This document shows positions 7,826-17,519 of a stretch of DNA of 64,000 nt, piece by piece. The position numbers were made by a program, and so were the translations under genes. Source of the DNA: Dethiosulfatibacter aminovorans DSM 17477 (GTDB lineage: Bacteria > Bacillota > Clostridia > Tissierellales > Dethiosulfatibacteraceae). The stretch covers positions 184,234 through 248,233 of the forward strand of contig NZ_FQZL01000007.1 in the NCBI RefSeq assembly GCF_900142005.1. The letters run 5' to 3'. Positions within the stretch are counted from its first letter, which is position 1; each line of letters opens with the position of its first letter. Under the pieces are notes generated by a model. That model was not told the origin of the DNA, did no database searches, and saw only the letters and a program-made list of their open reading frames with translations.

Positions 7826-8698
7826 TCAAACATCTTTGTCATTCCCGTCTATTATCTCACACTGGTAGAGGACCCTCTTAGTCCTGGCATAGTTCCTTCC
7901 TATCCATTCCGACAAGGGATTTATGAATCTCTTGAGGCCTTTTTCCCTGTTGTCAAGATAGTTCCTTATGAGAAAGATCTCCCTGTCGTAGTCGGGCATC
8001 CTCTCCCTTGCAGATAGTCTGTTGTTCTTGGGGCAGACATTCCTGCAGACGTCGCAACCCAGAAGCCTCTTCCCCATCTTTTTTCCGATTTCCTCCGGTA
8101 CTTGGGTTCCTTCAAGCATATAGTTTCTTATGCATTTCCCACGGTTCAGCAGTCCGCTTTCATCAAGAGCCCCCGTTGGGCATGCTTCAATGCACCTCCT
8201 GCAGCTTCCGCAGTCCGAAAATACATTGTTTATTCCATTCCATTCAATGCTCTCATTCTCTTCAACATTTATTCCCACACCGTAAAGAAACATTGAGCTG
8301 CCGAATTCACCATTGTGAATTATGCTGTTCTTTCCATAATATCCAAGTCCCGATATATTCGCCAGCACCTTGAGGGGAGAATTCCTCAGTATCCTTATTT
8401 CACCTCTGTCCTCCGCAGGCCTAAGATCATTGCTTAGCTTCATATAGTACCTGTTTGAGAAATAGTAGTAGGGGGAAATGGACATGCATCCCTCGGGAAG
8501 TTCCGGCTCCTGGGGATTGTATTCAAGGGCCGCAATGAGAACTCCCTCAAAACCTTCCAACTCGGAAAAATCAAGAACACCTATATGTTCATTTTCAGAA
8601 TTCTCCTCCTGCCATTTGAGTATGTCAGCGGTCCTCAGGATTCTGTACATGTATGGACTTGTCTTTTCAAATATATTTTCAATATCTTTTATAGTCAT
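7826..8698 (-). CDS. Epoxyqueuosine reductase (QueG)-like 4Fe-4S protein
   Basis: 290 residues. The start at 8698 has GAGG five bases upstream. The N-terminal half matches the DUF1730 corrinoid-binding region of QueG (RILRNSPLKVLANISGLGYYGKNSIIH). Two 4Fe-4S clusters follow: CGSCRRCIEACPTGA (about 172-186) and CDVCRNVCPKNN (about 223-234). QueG performs the last step of queuosine synthesis on tRNA and needs cobalamin. The protein lacks the HEAT-repeat tail of longer QueG forms and the family includes paralogues of unknown function, so the precise role is probable rather than certain. Confidence 0.8.
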   Translation of the reverse strand: MTIKDIENIFEKTSPYMYRILRTADILKWQEENSENEHIGVLDFSELEGFEGVLIAALEYNPQEPELPEGCMSISPYYYFSNRYYMKLSNDLRPAEDRGEIRILRNSPLKVLANISGLGYYGKNSIIHNGEFGSSMFLYGVGINVEENESIEWNGINNVFSDCGSCRRCIEACPTGALDESGLLNRGKCIRNYMLEGTQVPEEIGKKMGKRLLGCDVCRNVCPKNNRLSARERMPDYDREIFLIRNYLDNREKGLKRFINPLSEWIGRNYARTKRVLYQCEIIDGNDKDV

Positions 8699-9017
8699 TT
8701 TTTCCTCATAATAAATCAAAACACCAATGGTTCAAGGGGTTTTGAACAACACTTTCCCGTTTTATACAGTGACAAGGTAACGATAGACAAGATACAGCAG
8801 CCATATCGCAATAGCCTTGCAACAGATAGTGTCCTGAATTTATGATATCATATTTACAAGATGAAGACTAGAACAAACAGCTGCACCGTATCATCCAGTA
8901 TACAGTAATTGCATAGCCATAGACGCGATGCACATCAAGTAAGGCCGGACACATAATAGCGTCCGGCCTGATTTCATAATGGTCTTCAGACAAAGGAGCC
9001 TGTCCCCATTGCCTTGT
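8699..9017. other. Intergenic region with palindromic hairpin
   Basis: No gene is visible. At 8942-8969 AGGCCGGAC / GTCCGGCCT forms a 9-bp stem with a 10-base loop. It could end the ABC-F transcript on the minus strand although the T-run is poor. Near 8730 GTTCAA/TTGAAC forms a weaker hairpin. Confidence 0.5.
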
Positions 9018-10634
9018 CTATTTGTACATCTGGTCTATCTTCTTTTGAAGCCCTTCATCTTCAAGATAATCGTCAAAAGAATTAAGCGTATCGTATACCC
9101 CTGATGGAGTAAGCTCTATTATCCTTGTTGCTATGGTGTTTATGAACCTGTGGTCGTGGGACGTGAAAAGCATTGTTCCCTTGAATGCCACAAGACCGTC
9201 GTTCACAGCCTGGATCGACTCAAGGTCAAGGTGGTTTGTAGGCTCGTCAAGTATTATCACATTGGCTCCGGAAACCATTAGCTTGGAGAACATGCATCTT
9301 ACCTTTTCTCCTCCTGAAAGCACATTGGCTTCCTTCATGGGCTCCTGCTCCGAGAAAAGCATCTTTCCAAGGAATCCCCTGATGAATGCTTCCGATTTCT
9401 CTTCGGAATACTGCCTCAGCCAGTCAATCAGGTTCATTGTAACTCCTTCAAAGTACTCGCTGTTGTCCTTTGGCAGGTAGTCCCTTTTTGTTGTCACTCC
9501 CCACTTGAAGGTACCTGCATCAGGCTCCATTTCACCCATGAGTATCTTGAAAAGTGCCGTTCTTGCAGCCTCGTTCTTGCTCAGGATGATTATCTTTTCT
9601 CCCTTGTTCACAGTGAAGGAAATATTGTCAAGAACCTTCTCTCCGTCAATAGTCTTTGAAAGTCCTTCAACAGCAAGGATGTCCTTGCCTGCCTCCCTAT
9701 CAGGTGTAAATCCAACAAACGGATATCTCCTGGATGAGGGCTGTATGTCGTCAAGAGTGATTTTCTCAAGAAGTTTCTTTCTCGAAGTCGCCTGCTTGGC
9801 CTTTGATGCATTGGAACTGAACCTTGCGATGAAATTTTGAAGCTCCTTCATCTTCTCTTCCTTCTTCTTGTTCTGGTCCTTGAGAAGCTTTGCCGCAAGC
9901 TGGCTTGACTGGTACCAGAAGTCGTAGTTTCCTACATACATCTTCGCCTTCTTGAAGTCTATGTCAACCATGTGGGTACATATCTTGTTGAGGAAGTGCC
10001 TGTCGTGGGATACAACTATTACAGTCTTCTCGTATTCCAGGAGGAAGTTCTCAAGCCAGTTTATTGCTCTGAAGTCCAGGTGGTTGGTAGGCTCGTCCAT
10101 AAGAAGAATGTCGGGGTTTCCGAAGAGCGACTGTGCCAGAAGAACCTTCACCTTGTCTGCAGCTGCTATATCTTCCATGTTCTTGCCGTAGTTTTCCTTT
10201 TCCACACCAAGACCCATAAGAAGCTTCTCCGCATCGGTTTCAGCTTCCCATCCGTTAAGCTCCGCAAACTCACCTTCAAGCTCAGCAGCCTTCACTCCGT
10301 CTTCATCGGAAAAGTCTTCCTTCATGTAGATGGCATCTTTTTCCTTCATAATGTCATACAGTCTCTTGTGACCCATTATTACAGTTTCGATTACATTGAA
10401 TTCGTCATATTCATAATGGTCCTGCTTGAGGACTGCCAGTCTTTCTCCTGGAGTTATACTTACTTCTCCCGTTCCAGGACTTATGACTCCTGAAAGAATC
10501 TTCAGGAATGTTGATTTACCTGCTCCGTTTGCTCCTATTACACCGTAGCAGTTGCCCGGCGTAAACTTAAGGTCTACATCCTTGAAGAGCTGCTGCCCTC
10601 CAAAGCTCAATCCTACATTAGTTACTGTTATCAC
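9018..10634 (-). CDS. ABC-F family ATPase (YkpA/YbiT-like)
   Basis: 538 residues from GTG at 10634, which has AAGGAG seven bases upstream; upstream in-frame codons have no site. Two nucleotide-binding domains: Walker A GANGAGKST near 37, signature and Walker B LLMDEPTNHLDF near 175; second half with KNEAART-type degenerate P-loop, LSGGEKVRCMFSKL, and VIILDEPTNHLDLES. The linker between them is charged and helical (about 235-290). There are no membrane segments, so it acts on ribosomes in translation rather than transport. The second P-loop (ILSKNEAARTALF) lacks the GxGKS consensus, a known feature of the YkpA/YbiT branch. Probably housekeeping rather than antibiotic resistance. Confidence 0.9.
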   Translation of the reverse strand: MITVTNVGLSFGGQQLFKDVDLKFTPGNCYGVIGANGAGKSTFLKILSGVISPGTGEVSITPGERLAVLKQDHYEYDEFNVIETVIMGHKRLYDIMKEKDAIYMKEDFSDEDGVKAAELEGEFAELNGWEAETDAEKLLMGLGVEKENYGKNMEDIAAADKVKVLLAQSLFGNPDILLMDEPTNHLDFRAINWLENFLLEYEKTVIVVSHDRHFLNKICTHMVDIDFKKAKMYVGNYDFWYQSSQLAAKLLKDQNKKKEEKMKELQNFIARFSSNASKAKQATSRKKLLEKITLDDIQPSSRRYPFVGFTPDREAGKDILAVEGLSKTIDGEKVLDNISFTVNKGEKIIILSKNEAARTALFKILMGEMEPDAGTFKWGVTTKRDYLPKDNSEYFEGVTMNLIDWLRQYSEEKSEAFIRGFLGKMLFSEQEPMKEANVLSGGEKVRCMFSKLMVSGANVIILDEPTNHLDLESIQAVNDGLVAFKGTMLFTSHDHRFINTIATRIIELTPSGVYDTLNSFDDYLEDEGLQKKIDQMYK

Positions 10635-10730
10635 TTTTTTACTCCTTGTTTCATGTCTGAAATACGTCTTCAAACATATCGTATTGGTTTTTTCAGCTGC
10701 ATTTCATTCAGCTTAAGAAAATCTTAACGT

Positions 10731-10821
10731 GCATAAATCCTTCAAGCGTTGGATTTATGCGTTTAATGTAGACTTTCTACGCGTTTGACAATGGTTTACA
10801 CCATTGACGCGACTTTGTCGC
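10731..10821. other. Three consecutive stem-loops upstream of the ABC-F gene
   Basis: GCATAAATCC / GGATTTATGC (10731-10760), GCGT..CAATGG / CCATTG ACGC (10781-10810) and GCGAC TTT GTCGC (10809-10821) form adjacent perfect hairpins about 100-190 bases upstream of the ABC-F start on the minus strand. They may be leader structures of that gene or terminators. The remaining 10635-11101 region holds no gene that I can see. Confidence 0.5.
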
Positions 10822-10936
10822 TTCCTTATCTGTCATTTATATTTAAACCTCTCTGGACAAAAAATCCCGAGGTATTCTCTCCAAATAGATATTATAACCT
10901 TTTTGTTGAAAATAATAAAGAAAAACTTTGATTTCA

Positions 10937-10945
10937 TGGTATAAT
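10937..10945 (+). promoter_or_regulatory. Probable extended -10 promoter for the DUF4097 lipoprotein gene
   Basis: TGGTATAAT (TG-N-TATAAT) lies about 155 bases upstream of the lipoprotein start. No good -35 is visible. The leader between contains a GTATC..GATAC hairpin near 11033-11055. Confidence 0.45.
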
Positions 10946-11101
10946 AAATATATATTAAGTGATTCGAATAAATTAAAGTTTAGTTTAATGCATTTCTAAT
11001 AATCGGCTAATCACCGCTTTATCTCCGGGGTGTATCATATGGGAAAAGATACGTCAACTGCGTATATTTAATTCAAAGAAAGATATAAACGGGGTGTACT
11101 C

Positions 11102-12043
11102 ATGAAAGAAAGAAAACTTTATTTGCTCCTGGCTATCATTCTCATAATTTCTCTCATCTCAACAGGATGCATCTGGTCAATCAATCCTATCAACAAAATC
11201 ATCTACAAAACTTACAATCTGGACGAAAGCAATTCCTTCAGCTACAGTTCAATAGAATCCATAGAAATTGAAGCTTCAGTGAAGGAAGTGAACATTGCAC
11301 CTACACAGGCAGACGAGTTTATGGTCACTCTGACCGGGACACTGACTGCAAACTACGAGCCAAAGCTCATTGTGGAAAATTCCGGCGACTCAGTCACAAT
11401 CAAGACACAGGAAACAATGCACAATATGAAGATCGACAAGAATGAACTGATCCTGGGAATAGAAGTGCCTGAAAAATATATAAACGACATCAAATGCACT
11501 ACAATTTCAGGACTCATTTCGACAGAAAGCCTGACGCTTGAAGAACTAAACCTGTCTGCGGTATCCGGAAGCATTTTCATGAACAACATAACATCTGACA
11601 GCCTGGAACTTTCATCTGTAAGCGGAGATCTGAATCTTAACAGCGTAAATGCAAATAATGCAAACCTGAACACGACTTCGGGAAAGACAGATATTTACAA
11701 TTTCTCAGGAACGGAAGTCGATTCCACCTCCGTATCGGGGTCAATAAATTTTTCAGGGCAGGCTGATGAAATTGATTTAAGCTCGACTTCAGGGGACCTG
11801 GACCTCAATCTTGACAATTTGCGAGGAAACATAGACATGTCTACAGTTTCAGGCGATGTAGCAATAAGGATAGGCGGAGATCCCGACTACAGGCTTTCAT
11901 TCAAGACAGTAAGCGGAGATTTCAATTCCAATGCCGACTTAAGCATTGAAAAGATTACCAACAGGAATGTCACTGCAGAAAGAGGTAACGGGACCTACCA
12001 GATAACGGTTTCGACCACTTCAGGCAGTCTTAACATCAATTAA
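11102..12043 (+). CDS. DUF4097 beta-helix lipoprotein
   Basis: 313 residues. A lipoprotein signal with lipobox LISTGC (Cys at about 23) anchors it outside the membrane. Residues 60-310 are repeated short strands with the motif VSGS/TSGD (TISGLISTES, AVSGSIFMNN, SVSGDLNLNS, TTSGKTDIYN, TVSGDVAIRI), the signature of the DUF4097 right-handed beta-helix fold. The family is often found in envelope-stress operons with LiaR/PspC-like proteins, but none is next door here. A hairpin at 12095-12116 ends the unit. Specific function unknown. Confidence 0.85.
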   Translation: MKERKLYLLLAIILIISLISTGCIWSINPINKIIYKTYNLDESNSFSYSSIESIEIEASVKEVNIAPTQADEFMVTLTGTLTANYEPKLIVENSGDSVTIKTQETMHNMKIDKNELILGIEVPEKYINDIKCTTISGLISTESLTLEELNLSAVSGSIFMNNITSDSLELSSVSGDLNLNSVNANNANLNTTSGKTDIYNFSGTEVDSTSVSGSINFSGQADEIDLSSTSGDLDLNLDNLRGNIDMSTVSGDVAIRIGGDPDYRLSFKTVSGDFNSNADLSIEKITNRNVTAERGNGTYQITVSTTSGSLNIN

Positions 12044-12094
12044 CTGAATACCACTTATCTATTTAGATTTTTTCATCATAATCCTCCAGTTGAG

Positions 12095-12116
12095 CCTCCA
12101 TGTTTCCCCATGGAGG
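12095..12116 (+). terminator. Hairpin downstream of the DUF4097 gene
   Basis: CCTCCATG / CATGGAGG with a 6-base loop followed by TTTCT. Stem is strong, T-run short. Confidence 0.55.
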
Positions 12117-12326
12117 TTTCTACTGTATATAATCATGAAAGGCGGAAAATGAACCACCGGAACAAAACTTACATGTTTATCGTCTATTTTTATATGGATT
12201 GTATTTATTTTGACTTTATCAAGACGCGAAGAAAATTTCTTTATCAGCATAACTCCAATGTTTCAAAGGGTTATGCATATTTAACTTTCCTGTAATGTTA
12301 AACAATATTTAGAAGAGGTGATTGTT

Positions 12327-15300
12327 TTGAAAATTAAAGTTATTGCAATACTGCTGTGTCTGGCAATGGTCATAACATCCTGCGGCCCGAAAGGTCAGGC
12401 CCCGGGAGAAACAGGCACCATAGGCGACCTGGGAGAATGGGATTTTGCAGTTTACGCTTCCGACTCCGATTCCACAGGAATTGCCACAAATACGGAATTC
12501 ATAGTGAAATCAAAAAATACTGTGACTGTAGATTTTCTAAAGAATTCCATAAATATTTCCCCGGAAATAAACTTTGAAATAGAAAAGACATCGGACAAGG
12601 AATTTGCAATAAAGCCCGACAAGGAACTGAAAAAGGATGCCATATACAGGGTATCCCTTACAGATGAAGAAAACAGCTACGACTTGTCCTGGGCCTTTCA
12701 GACAAAGAAGGAACTCAAGGTTATCGGATCAATTCCAGGGAACAAGTCCACCTATATCCCTGTAAATTCAGGAATAGAGATCATGTTCTCACACAAGAAT
12801 ATCGAAAACTTTGAAGAATCCTTTGAAATACAGCCTGAAGCTGAGGGAACCTTCACACAGAACGGCTATTCCATGATTTTCGTTCCCGAGGTCAACCTCT
12901 CCATGGATACCACCTATACGGTAACCGTAAAGGCCGGTGCAAGGGTCAAGGACAGCCGGCTTGAGCTGCAGGAGGACTATGTTTTCTCCTTCACGACCGT
13001 ATCCACCGAAAGAAACACACTCCTCAGCATAAGCAGTGTAGTGAACTATTTTACCACCAGACAGAACCATTTTATTGAAGCAAATGTCTACAGGGATGCA
13101 GTTGGATACGGCTACAATGTGGATATCTACGCCTTCAAGACCAGTGAAGACTTCATGAGGGACCTTAGGAAATACGATGAAACATTCTCATTTGACAATG
13201 TCTACGAGGGCTTCGACAAGCAGGTTCCGGACTATCTGGAGTCTGTGGCATCCTTCACATCAAAACCCCAGCAAACGGAGATAGGCTGGTACACCATGCA
13301 TTCCTTCGACATACCCGAAGACCTTGACCAGGGCTACTATCTGGCAAGGATCAGCTACAAGGAACACAGCTACTTCACCTATATCCATGTAAACGGCCTC
13401 CTTGTCTACAACGGCAAGTTCGAAGAGGATCATTTCTTCTGGACCCTTGACTGCAACACCAATGAAGCAGTTGCAGATGCAGAAATAACTGTAAATGATG
13501 AGTTCTCGGGGAAAACTGGAAGGGACGGAACTACATCCTTCGGATATGAGGACGATGATGATGCATACATCGACTATGCAACCATAGATGCAGCTGGATA
13601 CCCGACCTTTGTAATGAGGTCCGTGAGGTCATTCTATCCATACTATATGGAATATGACGGAATACGTGAGCCTGGACCTGTATATTCGCAGGCTTCAAAC
13701 GACTACTGGAAATATCTTTTCACCGACAGGTCCACCTATCTTCCTACTGACCAGCTTAACCTCTACGGCTATATAAAGCCAAAGGTGTCAGGCAGCGGCA
13801 AATACAAGGTAAGCATGTATTCAAACGTAAACGGCAGCTACCTCCTGGACAGCAAGAATGTAAGTATCACAAATACGGGAACATTCACTGAAAGCTTCTC
13901 ATGGGAGGATCTTACTCCCGGATGGTACAACCTGCTGGTGGAGGACGGGGACACCCTGGTTCTGAGGAAGGAGTTCTACATAAACGAATACACCAAGCCC
14001 ATATACAAGGTCGATGGTAAATTCGACAAGGACTACATCCCTGCAGGAGAAAAGATAACCTTCAACGTTGATGCAGGCTTCTTCGACGGCACACCGGTTC
14101 CCGGGATGGAATTCACCTACAACATGAACCTTGACAGCTATACTTCAGGTAGGCTTGTAACCGACGAAAACGGAAATGCATCGATAACCTTGACTCCGAC
14201 CATGAGCACCACATCATGGAGACCTGCCTACGGAAGAATGGAAATATACAACACAAATGCTGAAGACTACCGCATTACCGACTACGACTACTTCACCTTC
14301 CTGCCGAAGGACAAGATGCTTGAGCTCGAGTACGACGACGAAAGGGATCTGCCCCAGCTCACTCTTCTGCTTCACGAGCTTGACTCGGACAAGTACAGCA
14401 CGGACTACGGCTTCAACTACGAAGACATGAGGGGAAAACCCTTGAGCGGCCAGGTGAAGGTTGTTGTCACTGAAACGTGGTATGAAAGAGTCGAAACGGG
14501 AAAATACTACGACTATATCAACAAGGTGACAAGACGTAAATACGAATACATCAAACACGACAAGATAGTCGAGGACAGGTATGTGGACATAGTCGACGGC
14601 AAATACATCCTCGAAATGCCATACACAATAGATTCGGAAAATTCCTTCAAGGTGGAAGCCACCTACGAGGACAACAGCGGAAAGATAGTTGAAAAAACAA
14701 GTTTCAGCTATTTCAGAAGGCTGCAGACTGTTGACTTCAATCCATTCTATGCACTTAAGGTTGATGATGACGACTACAGATATGCCCTTGGAGATGTCGT
14801 AAAATACTACCTGGACAATGACGGAATGGTGGAAGACGGAAAGAACGACAAGATGATGGTCATGTATCTCAAGGACGGCCTGCTGGATTATGAAATCATT
14901 GACAAGACCAGCGGAGAATTCATTTTCGAAGAGGTATTCCTCCCAAACATCATGATCCAGGCAATCTATTCCAATGAGGGATTGATGCGCAAGACTTCAT
15001 ATCCAATAAACATCAGTTACGATTATTCTGAAAGGGAGCTGGGCATAGAGGTTGTCTCTGACAAAAAGGACTACGGTCCCGGCGACAATGTGAAACTTTC
15101 AGTGAAGACGACAGATGCAGAGGGCAACCCATATCCTGCCGATGTCAACCTCAGCATAGTGGATGAAGCTTATTTCGACCTTTATTCACAGACTGCAGAC
15201 ATGCTGGCCGATATCTACGCAAGCGTATACGGCACGGGAATAGTAAGGGAATTCGTGTCATCCGAAAATCCAATGAACGACATGAGGATGGCAATGGGTG

Positions 15301-17168
15301 CTGAAATGGGAGGAGACGAGGCTGCCTACTACGTAAGAAGCGAGTTCAAGGATACGGCAACCTTCATGACGCTCTCAACGGATGATAATGGTGTAGGAAC
15401 CATAGACTTTAACCTACCCGACAACCTCACGTCATGGAGGATAACCTACCAGGGAGTGAACGACAAGATGGAAGCATCTACGGGATGGCTGAACGTCAAC
15501 TCGAGACTTCCCTTCCACGTATCTACCATACTGAGCAAGGTGTTCATAACGGGAGACAAGCCCTCCATAAGTCTCAGAATATTCGGTGATGAAACGAAGA
15601 AGGGTGAAGAGGTGTCATTCAAGGTGGTCCTGCAGAAGGACGGAGAGGAAAGCACCAGGGAAATACAAAAGGACGGCCTGGTGGGAGACTATACCAACAT
15701 ATCCCTTGGAGAGCTTGAAAAGGGTAGCTATACAATAACATCCTACGCCAAAGGAATAAGCTATACTGACGCCATGGAGGAACATTTCGAAGTGGTGGAC
15801 ACCACTGTCTATTTCGACAACCAGGAATACTTCGACCTCACCGAGGACACAATCTTCGATGAGGTATACTCAAACGCCAAAGTAACCTTCTTCAACGAAA
15901 ACGAGTCGAACTACTACAAGTGCCTGCTGGACCTCAGATACAGTTCGGGGAAACGAATAGACCAGATACTTGCGGGAATGGAGGCAAGAAAATTCATCAA
16001 GGAGAATTTCGAGAAGGACATCGACCTCTGGGAGGTTGCAACGGGAAGATACCAGAACTATGACGGAGGCATAAGGCTTCTTCCATATTCCGACAGCGAC
16101 TCATTCATGAGTGCGAGGATAGCCTTAATGAAGAGCAGCTACTTCAACGTGGAGCCTTTGAAGGGATATTTCAACGGCATTCTAAGGGACAGCGAGTCGG
16201 ATATCCACAGCGTAGTCGATTCTCTGGCCGGACTGTCCACAATGAACGAGCCTGTGTTGATAAGCATCTACGACCTTCTGGACAACGAAGACCTGTCTAG
16301 CCTTGACAGAATAGTGCTGGCCCTTGGTCTGGAATCACTGGGAGACATTACAAGAGCAAAGGAAGTCTATGACTCAGTAGTGGCAGAAACCGTATCGACA
16401 GACGGACAACTGGAAATTTCAATAGATGAAGACATGGGACTCAACTATACGGGTACAGGACTTCTGGCAACACTTTCAGCAAAGCTGGGAGACTATGATA
16501 CCGGAGACCTTCTCTTCAACCACATATATGAAAATCCTTCAAAATATGAAATTGCATATCTTGAGGAAATCACCTACATCGAGAACAGGGACATAATGGA
16601 TACGGAGGAAATAAAGGGACTTACGGGAAAAGCCACCGTAAAATACGGAGACAAGAAGGAAACTGTTGAAATCTTCGGCTTCGAGACGGCAACCCTTACA
16701 ATAACTGCAGAAGATCTGGAAAACATGGAAGTGATTGAAGTGATTGGAAACATGGGAGTCAACGTATATGCCCTTGGCGGCGTTGAAGACCTTGAGGAAA
16801 ACAGGACAGGGGACTTCGAGATAGAAAGGACCTATACCTTGGACGGCATAGAAAGCTCAGAATTCAGCCAGTCGGACCTTATAAAGGTTACAATACGTCC
16901 AACAGCTTATATAATGGAAGACAGTGCCTACGAAATCACCGACTTCATACCTGCAGGCTTCAGGTTCATCAAGTCCGAAGGCGGATGGCACGAACTTCAG
17001 GAACAGAAAATAGTCATGTACTACTACAGTCATAATGGTGCCAAGCCCCTTGTCTACTATGTCCAGGCTGTAATGCCGGGAACATACACCTCGGACCACG
17101 CAGTCATAACAAGACTGGGACACGAAGGAGTGAACTTCACAGAACAGGTGACACTGACTATCCAGTAA
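12327..17168 (+). CDS. Alpha-2-macroglobulin-like lipoprotein without thioester motif
   Basis: About 1613 residues from TTG at 12327; GAGGTG lies six bases upstream. Lipobox VITSC gives a lipid-anchored extracellular protein. The N-terminal 210 residues look like two Big_5/Ig-like domains (YTVTVKAGARVKDSRLELQEDYVFSFTT). A series of macroglobulin-like domains follows, with the family hallmark region (TLSTDDNGVGTIDFNLPDNLTSWRIT-like, about residues 1010-1040) and MG/TED-like helices. The CxEQ thioester found in trapping A2Ms is absent, and there is no adjacent pbpC. The protein is therefore probably a structural or receptor-like variant, not a covalent protease trap. Confidence 0.85.
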   Translation: MKIKVIAILLCLAMVITSCGPKGQAPGETGTIGDLGEWDFAVYASDSDSTGIATNTEFIVKSKNTVTVDFLKNSINISPEINFEIEKTSDKEFAIKPDKELKKDAIYRVSLTDEENSYDLSWAFQTKKELKVIGSIPGNKSTYIPVNSGIEIMFSHKNIENFEESFEIQPEAEGTFTQNGYSMIFVPEVNLSMDTTYTVTVKAGARVKDSRLELQEDYVFSFTTVSTERNTLLSISSVVNYFTTRQNHFIEANVYRDAVGYGYNVDIYAFKTSEDFMRDLRKYDETFSFDNVYEGFDKQVPDYLESVASFTSKPQQTEIGWYTMHSFDIPEDLDQGYYLARISYKEHSYFTYIHVNGLLVYNGKFEEDHFFWTLDCNTNEAVADAEITVNDEFSGKTGRDGTTSFGYEDDDDAYIDYATIDAAGYPTFVMRSVRSFYPYYMEYDGIREPGPVYSQASNDYWKYLFTDRSTYLPTDQLNLYGYIKPKVSGSGKYKVSMYSNVNGSYLLDSKNVSITNTGTFTESFSWEDLTPGWYNLLVEDGDTLVLRKEFYINEYTKPIYKVDGKFDKDYIPAGEKITFNVDAGFFDGTPVPGMEFTYNMNLDSYTSGRLVTDENGNASITLTPTMSTTSWRPAYGRMEIYNTNAEDYRITDYDYFTFLPKDKMLELEYDDERDLPQLTLLLHELDSDKYSTDYGFNYEDMRGKPLSGQVKVVVTETWYERVETGKYYDYINKVTRRKYEYIKHDKIVEDRYVDIVDGKYILEMPYTIDSENSFKVEATYEDNSGKIVEKTSFSYFRRLQTVDFNPFYALKVDDDDYRYALGDVVKYYLDNDGMVEDGKNDKMMVMYLKDGLLDYEIIDKTSGEFIFEEVFLPNIMIQAIYSNEGLMRKTSYPINISYDYSERELGIEVVSDKKDYGPGDNVKLSVKTTDAEGNPYPADVNLSIVDEAYFDLYSQTADMLADIYASVYGTGIVREFVSSENPMNDMRMAMGAEMGGDEAAYYVRSEFKDTATFMTLSTDDNGVGTIDFNLPDNLTSWRITYQGVNDKMEASTGWLNVNSRLPFHVSTILSKVFITGDKPSISLRIFGDETKKGEEVSFKVVLQKDGEESTREIQKDGLVGDYTNISLGELEKGSYTITSYAKGISYTDAMEEHFEVVDTTVYFDNQEYFDLTEDTIFDEVYSNAKVTFFNENESNYYKCLLDLRYSSGKRIDQILAGMEARKFIKENFEKDIDLWEVATGRYQNYDGGIRLLPYSDSDSFMSARIALMKSSYFNVEPLKGYFNGILRDSESDIHSVVDSLAGLSTMNEPVLISIYDLLDNEDLSSLDRIVLALGLESLGDITRAKEVYDSVVAETVSTDGQLEISIDEDMGLNYTGTGLLATLSAKLGDYDTGDLLFNHIYENPSKYEIAYLEEITYIENRDIMDTEEIKGLTGKATVKYGDKKETVEIFGFETATLTITAEDLENMEVIEVIGNMGVNVYALGGVEDLEENRTGDFEIERTYTLDGIESSEFSQSDLIKVTIRPTAYIMEDSAYEITDFIPAGFRFIKSEGGWHELQEQKIVMYYYSHNGAKPLVYYVQAVMPGTYTSDHAVITRLGHEGVNFTEQVTLTIQ

Positions 17169-17256
17169 ACAGCTTTGCTGCGTTAAATACGAAGAAAATA
17201 AAGGCTTTCCTGAACTGCCAAGTAGAAGCATACATGCAATTGGATGCCAAATATGG

Positions 17257-17344
17257 TAAAATAGTACTGGGGACAGGACATTGTGCGGTTAATCGCATGG
17301 TGCCATGTCACAGAAGGCGGGGATCTCGATTCCCGTCTTTTTTT
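17257..17344 (+). ncRNA. Candidate small structured RNA with own promoter and terminator
   Basis: An extended -10 TGGTAAAAT ends at 17262. It is followed by a stem (GACAT 17277-17281 with ATGTC 17305-17309) that encloses TGCG/CGCA, then a terminator hairpin CGGGGAT ctcg ATTCCCG (17318-17335) with a seven-T tail. No reading frame fits. Could also be only the A2M terminator plus an unrelated promoter. Confidence 0.4.
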
Positions 17345-17519
17345 ATAGCTTCCTGGACAATCTTCTTCTCTACTGTCTCCATACAGTCGCTGTGTACTGG
17401 ATGACGCAGAGTAGCTGCTTTGTCCTATTTAGTTATAGTTTTAAGTTTCATGGGTATATATGAATTGTGACTTTTTTGTAATATATTGATTGAGTTGTTC
17501 AAGAGGGGTGATCGATCTT

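Noticed and set aside
9018..10634. Antibiotic-resistance ABC-F protein
   Set aside because: The sequence fits the widespread YkpA/YbiT-type branch, and nothing in the context suggests drug resistance.
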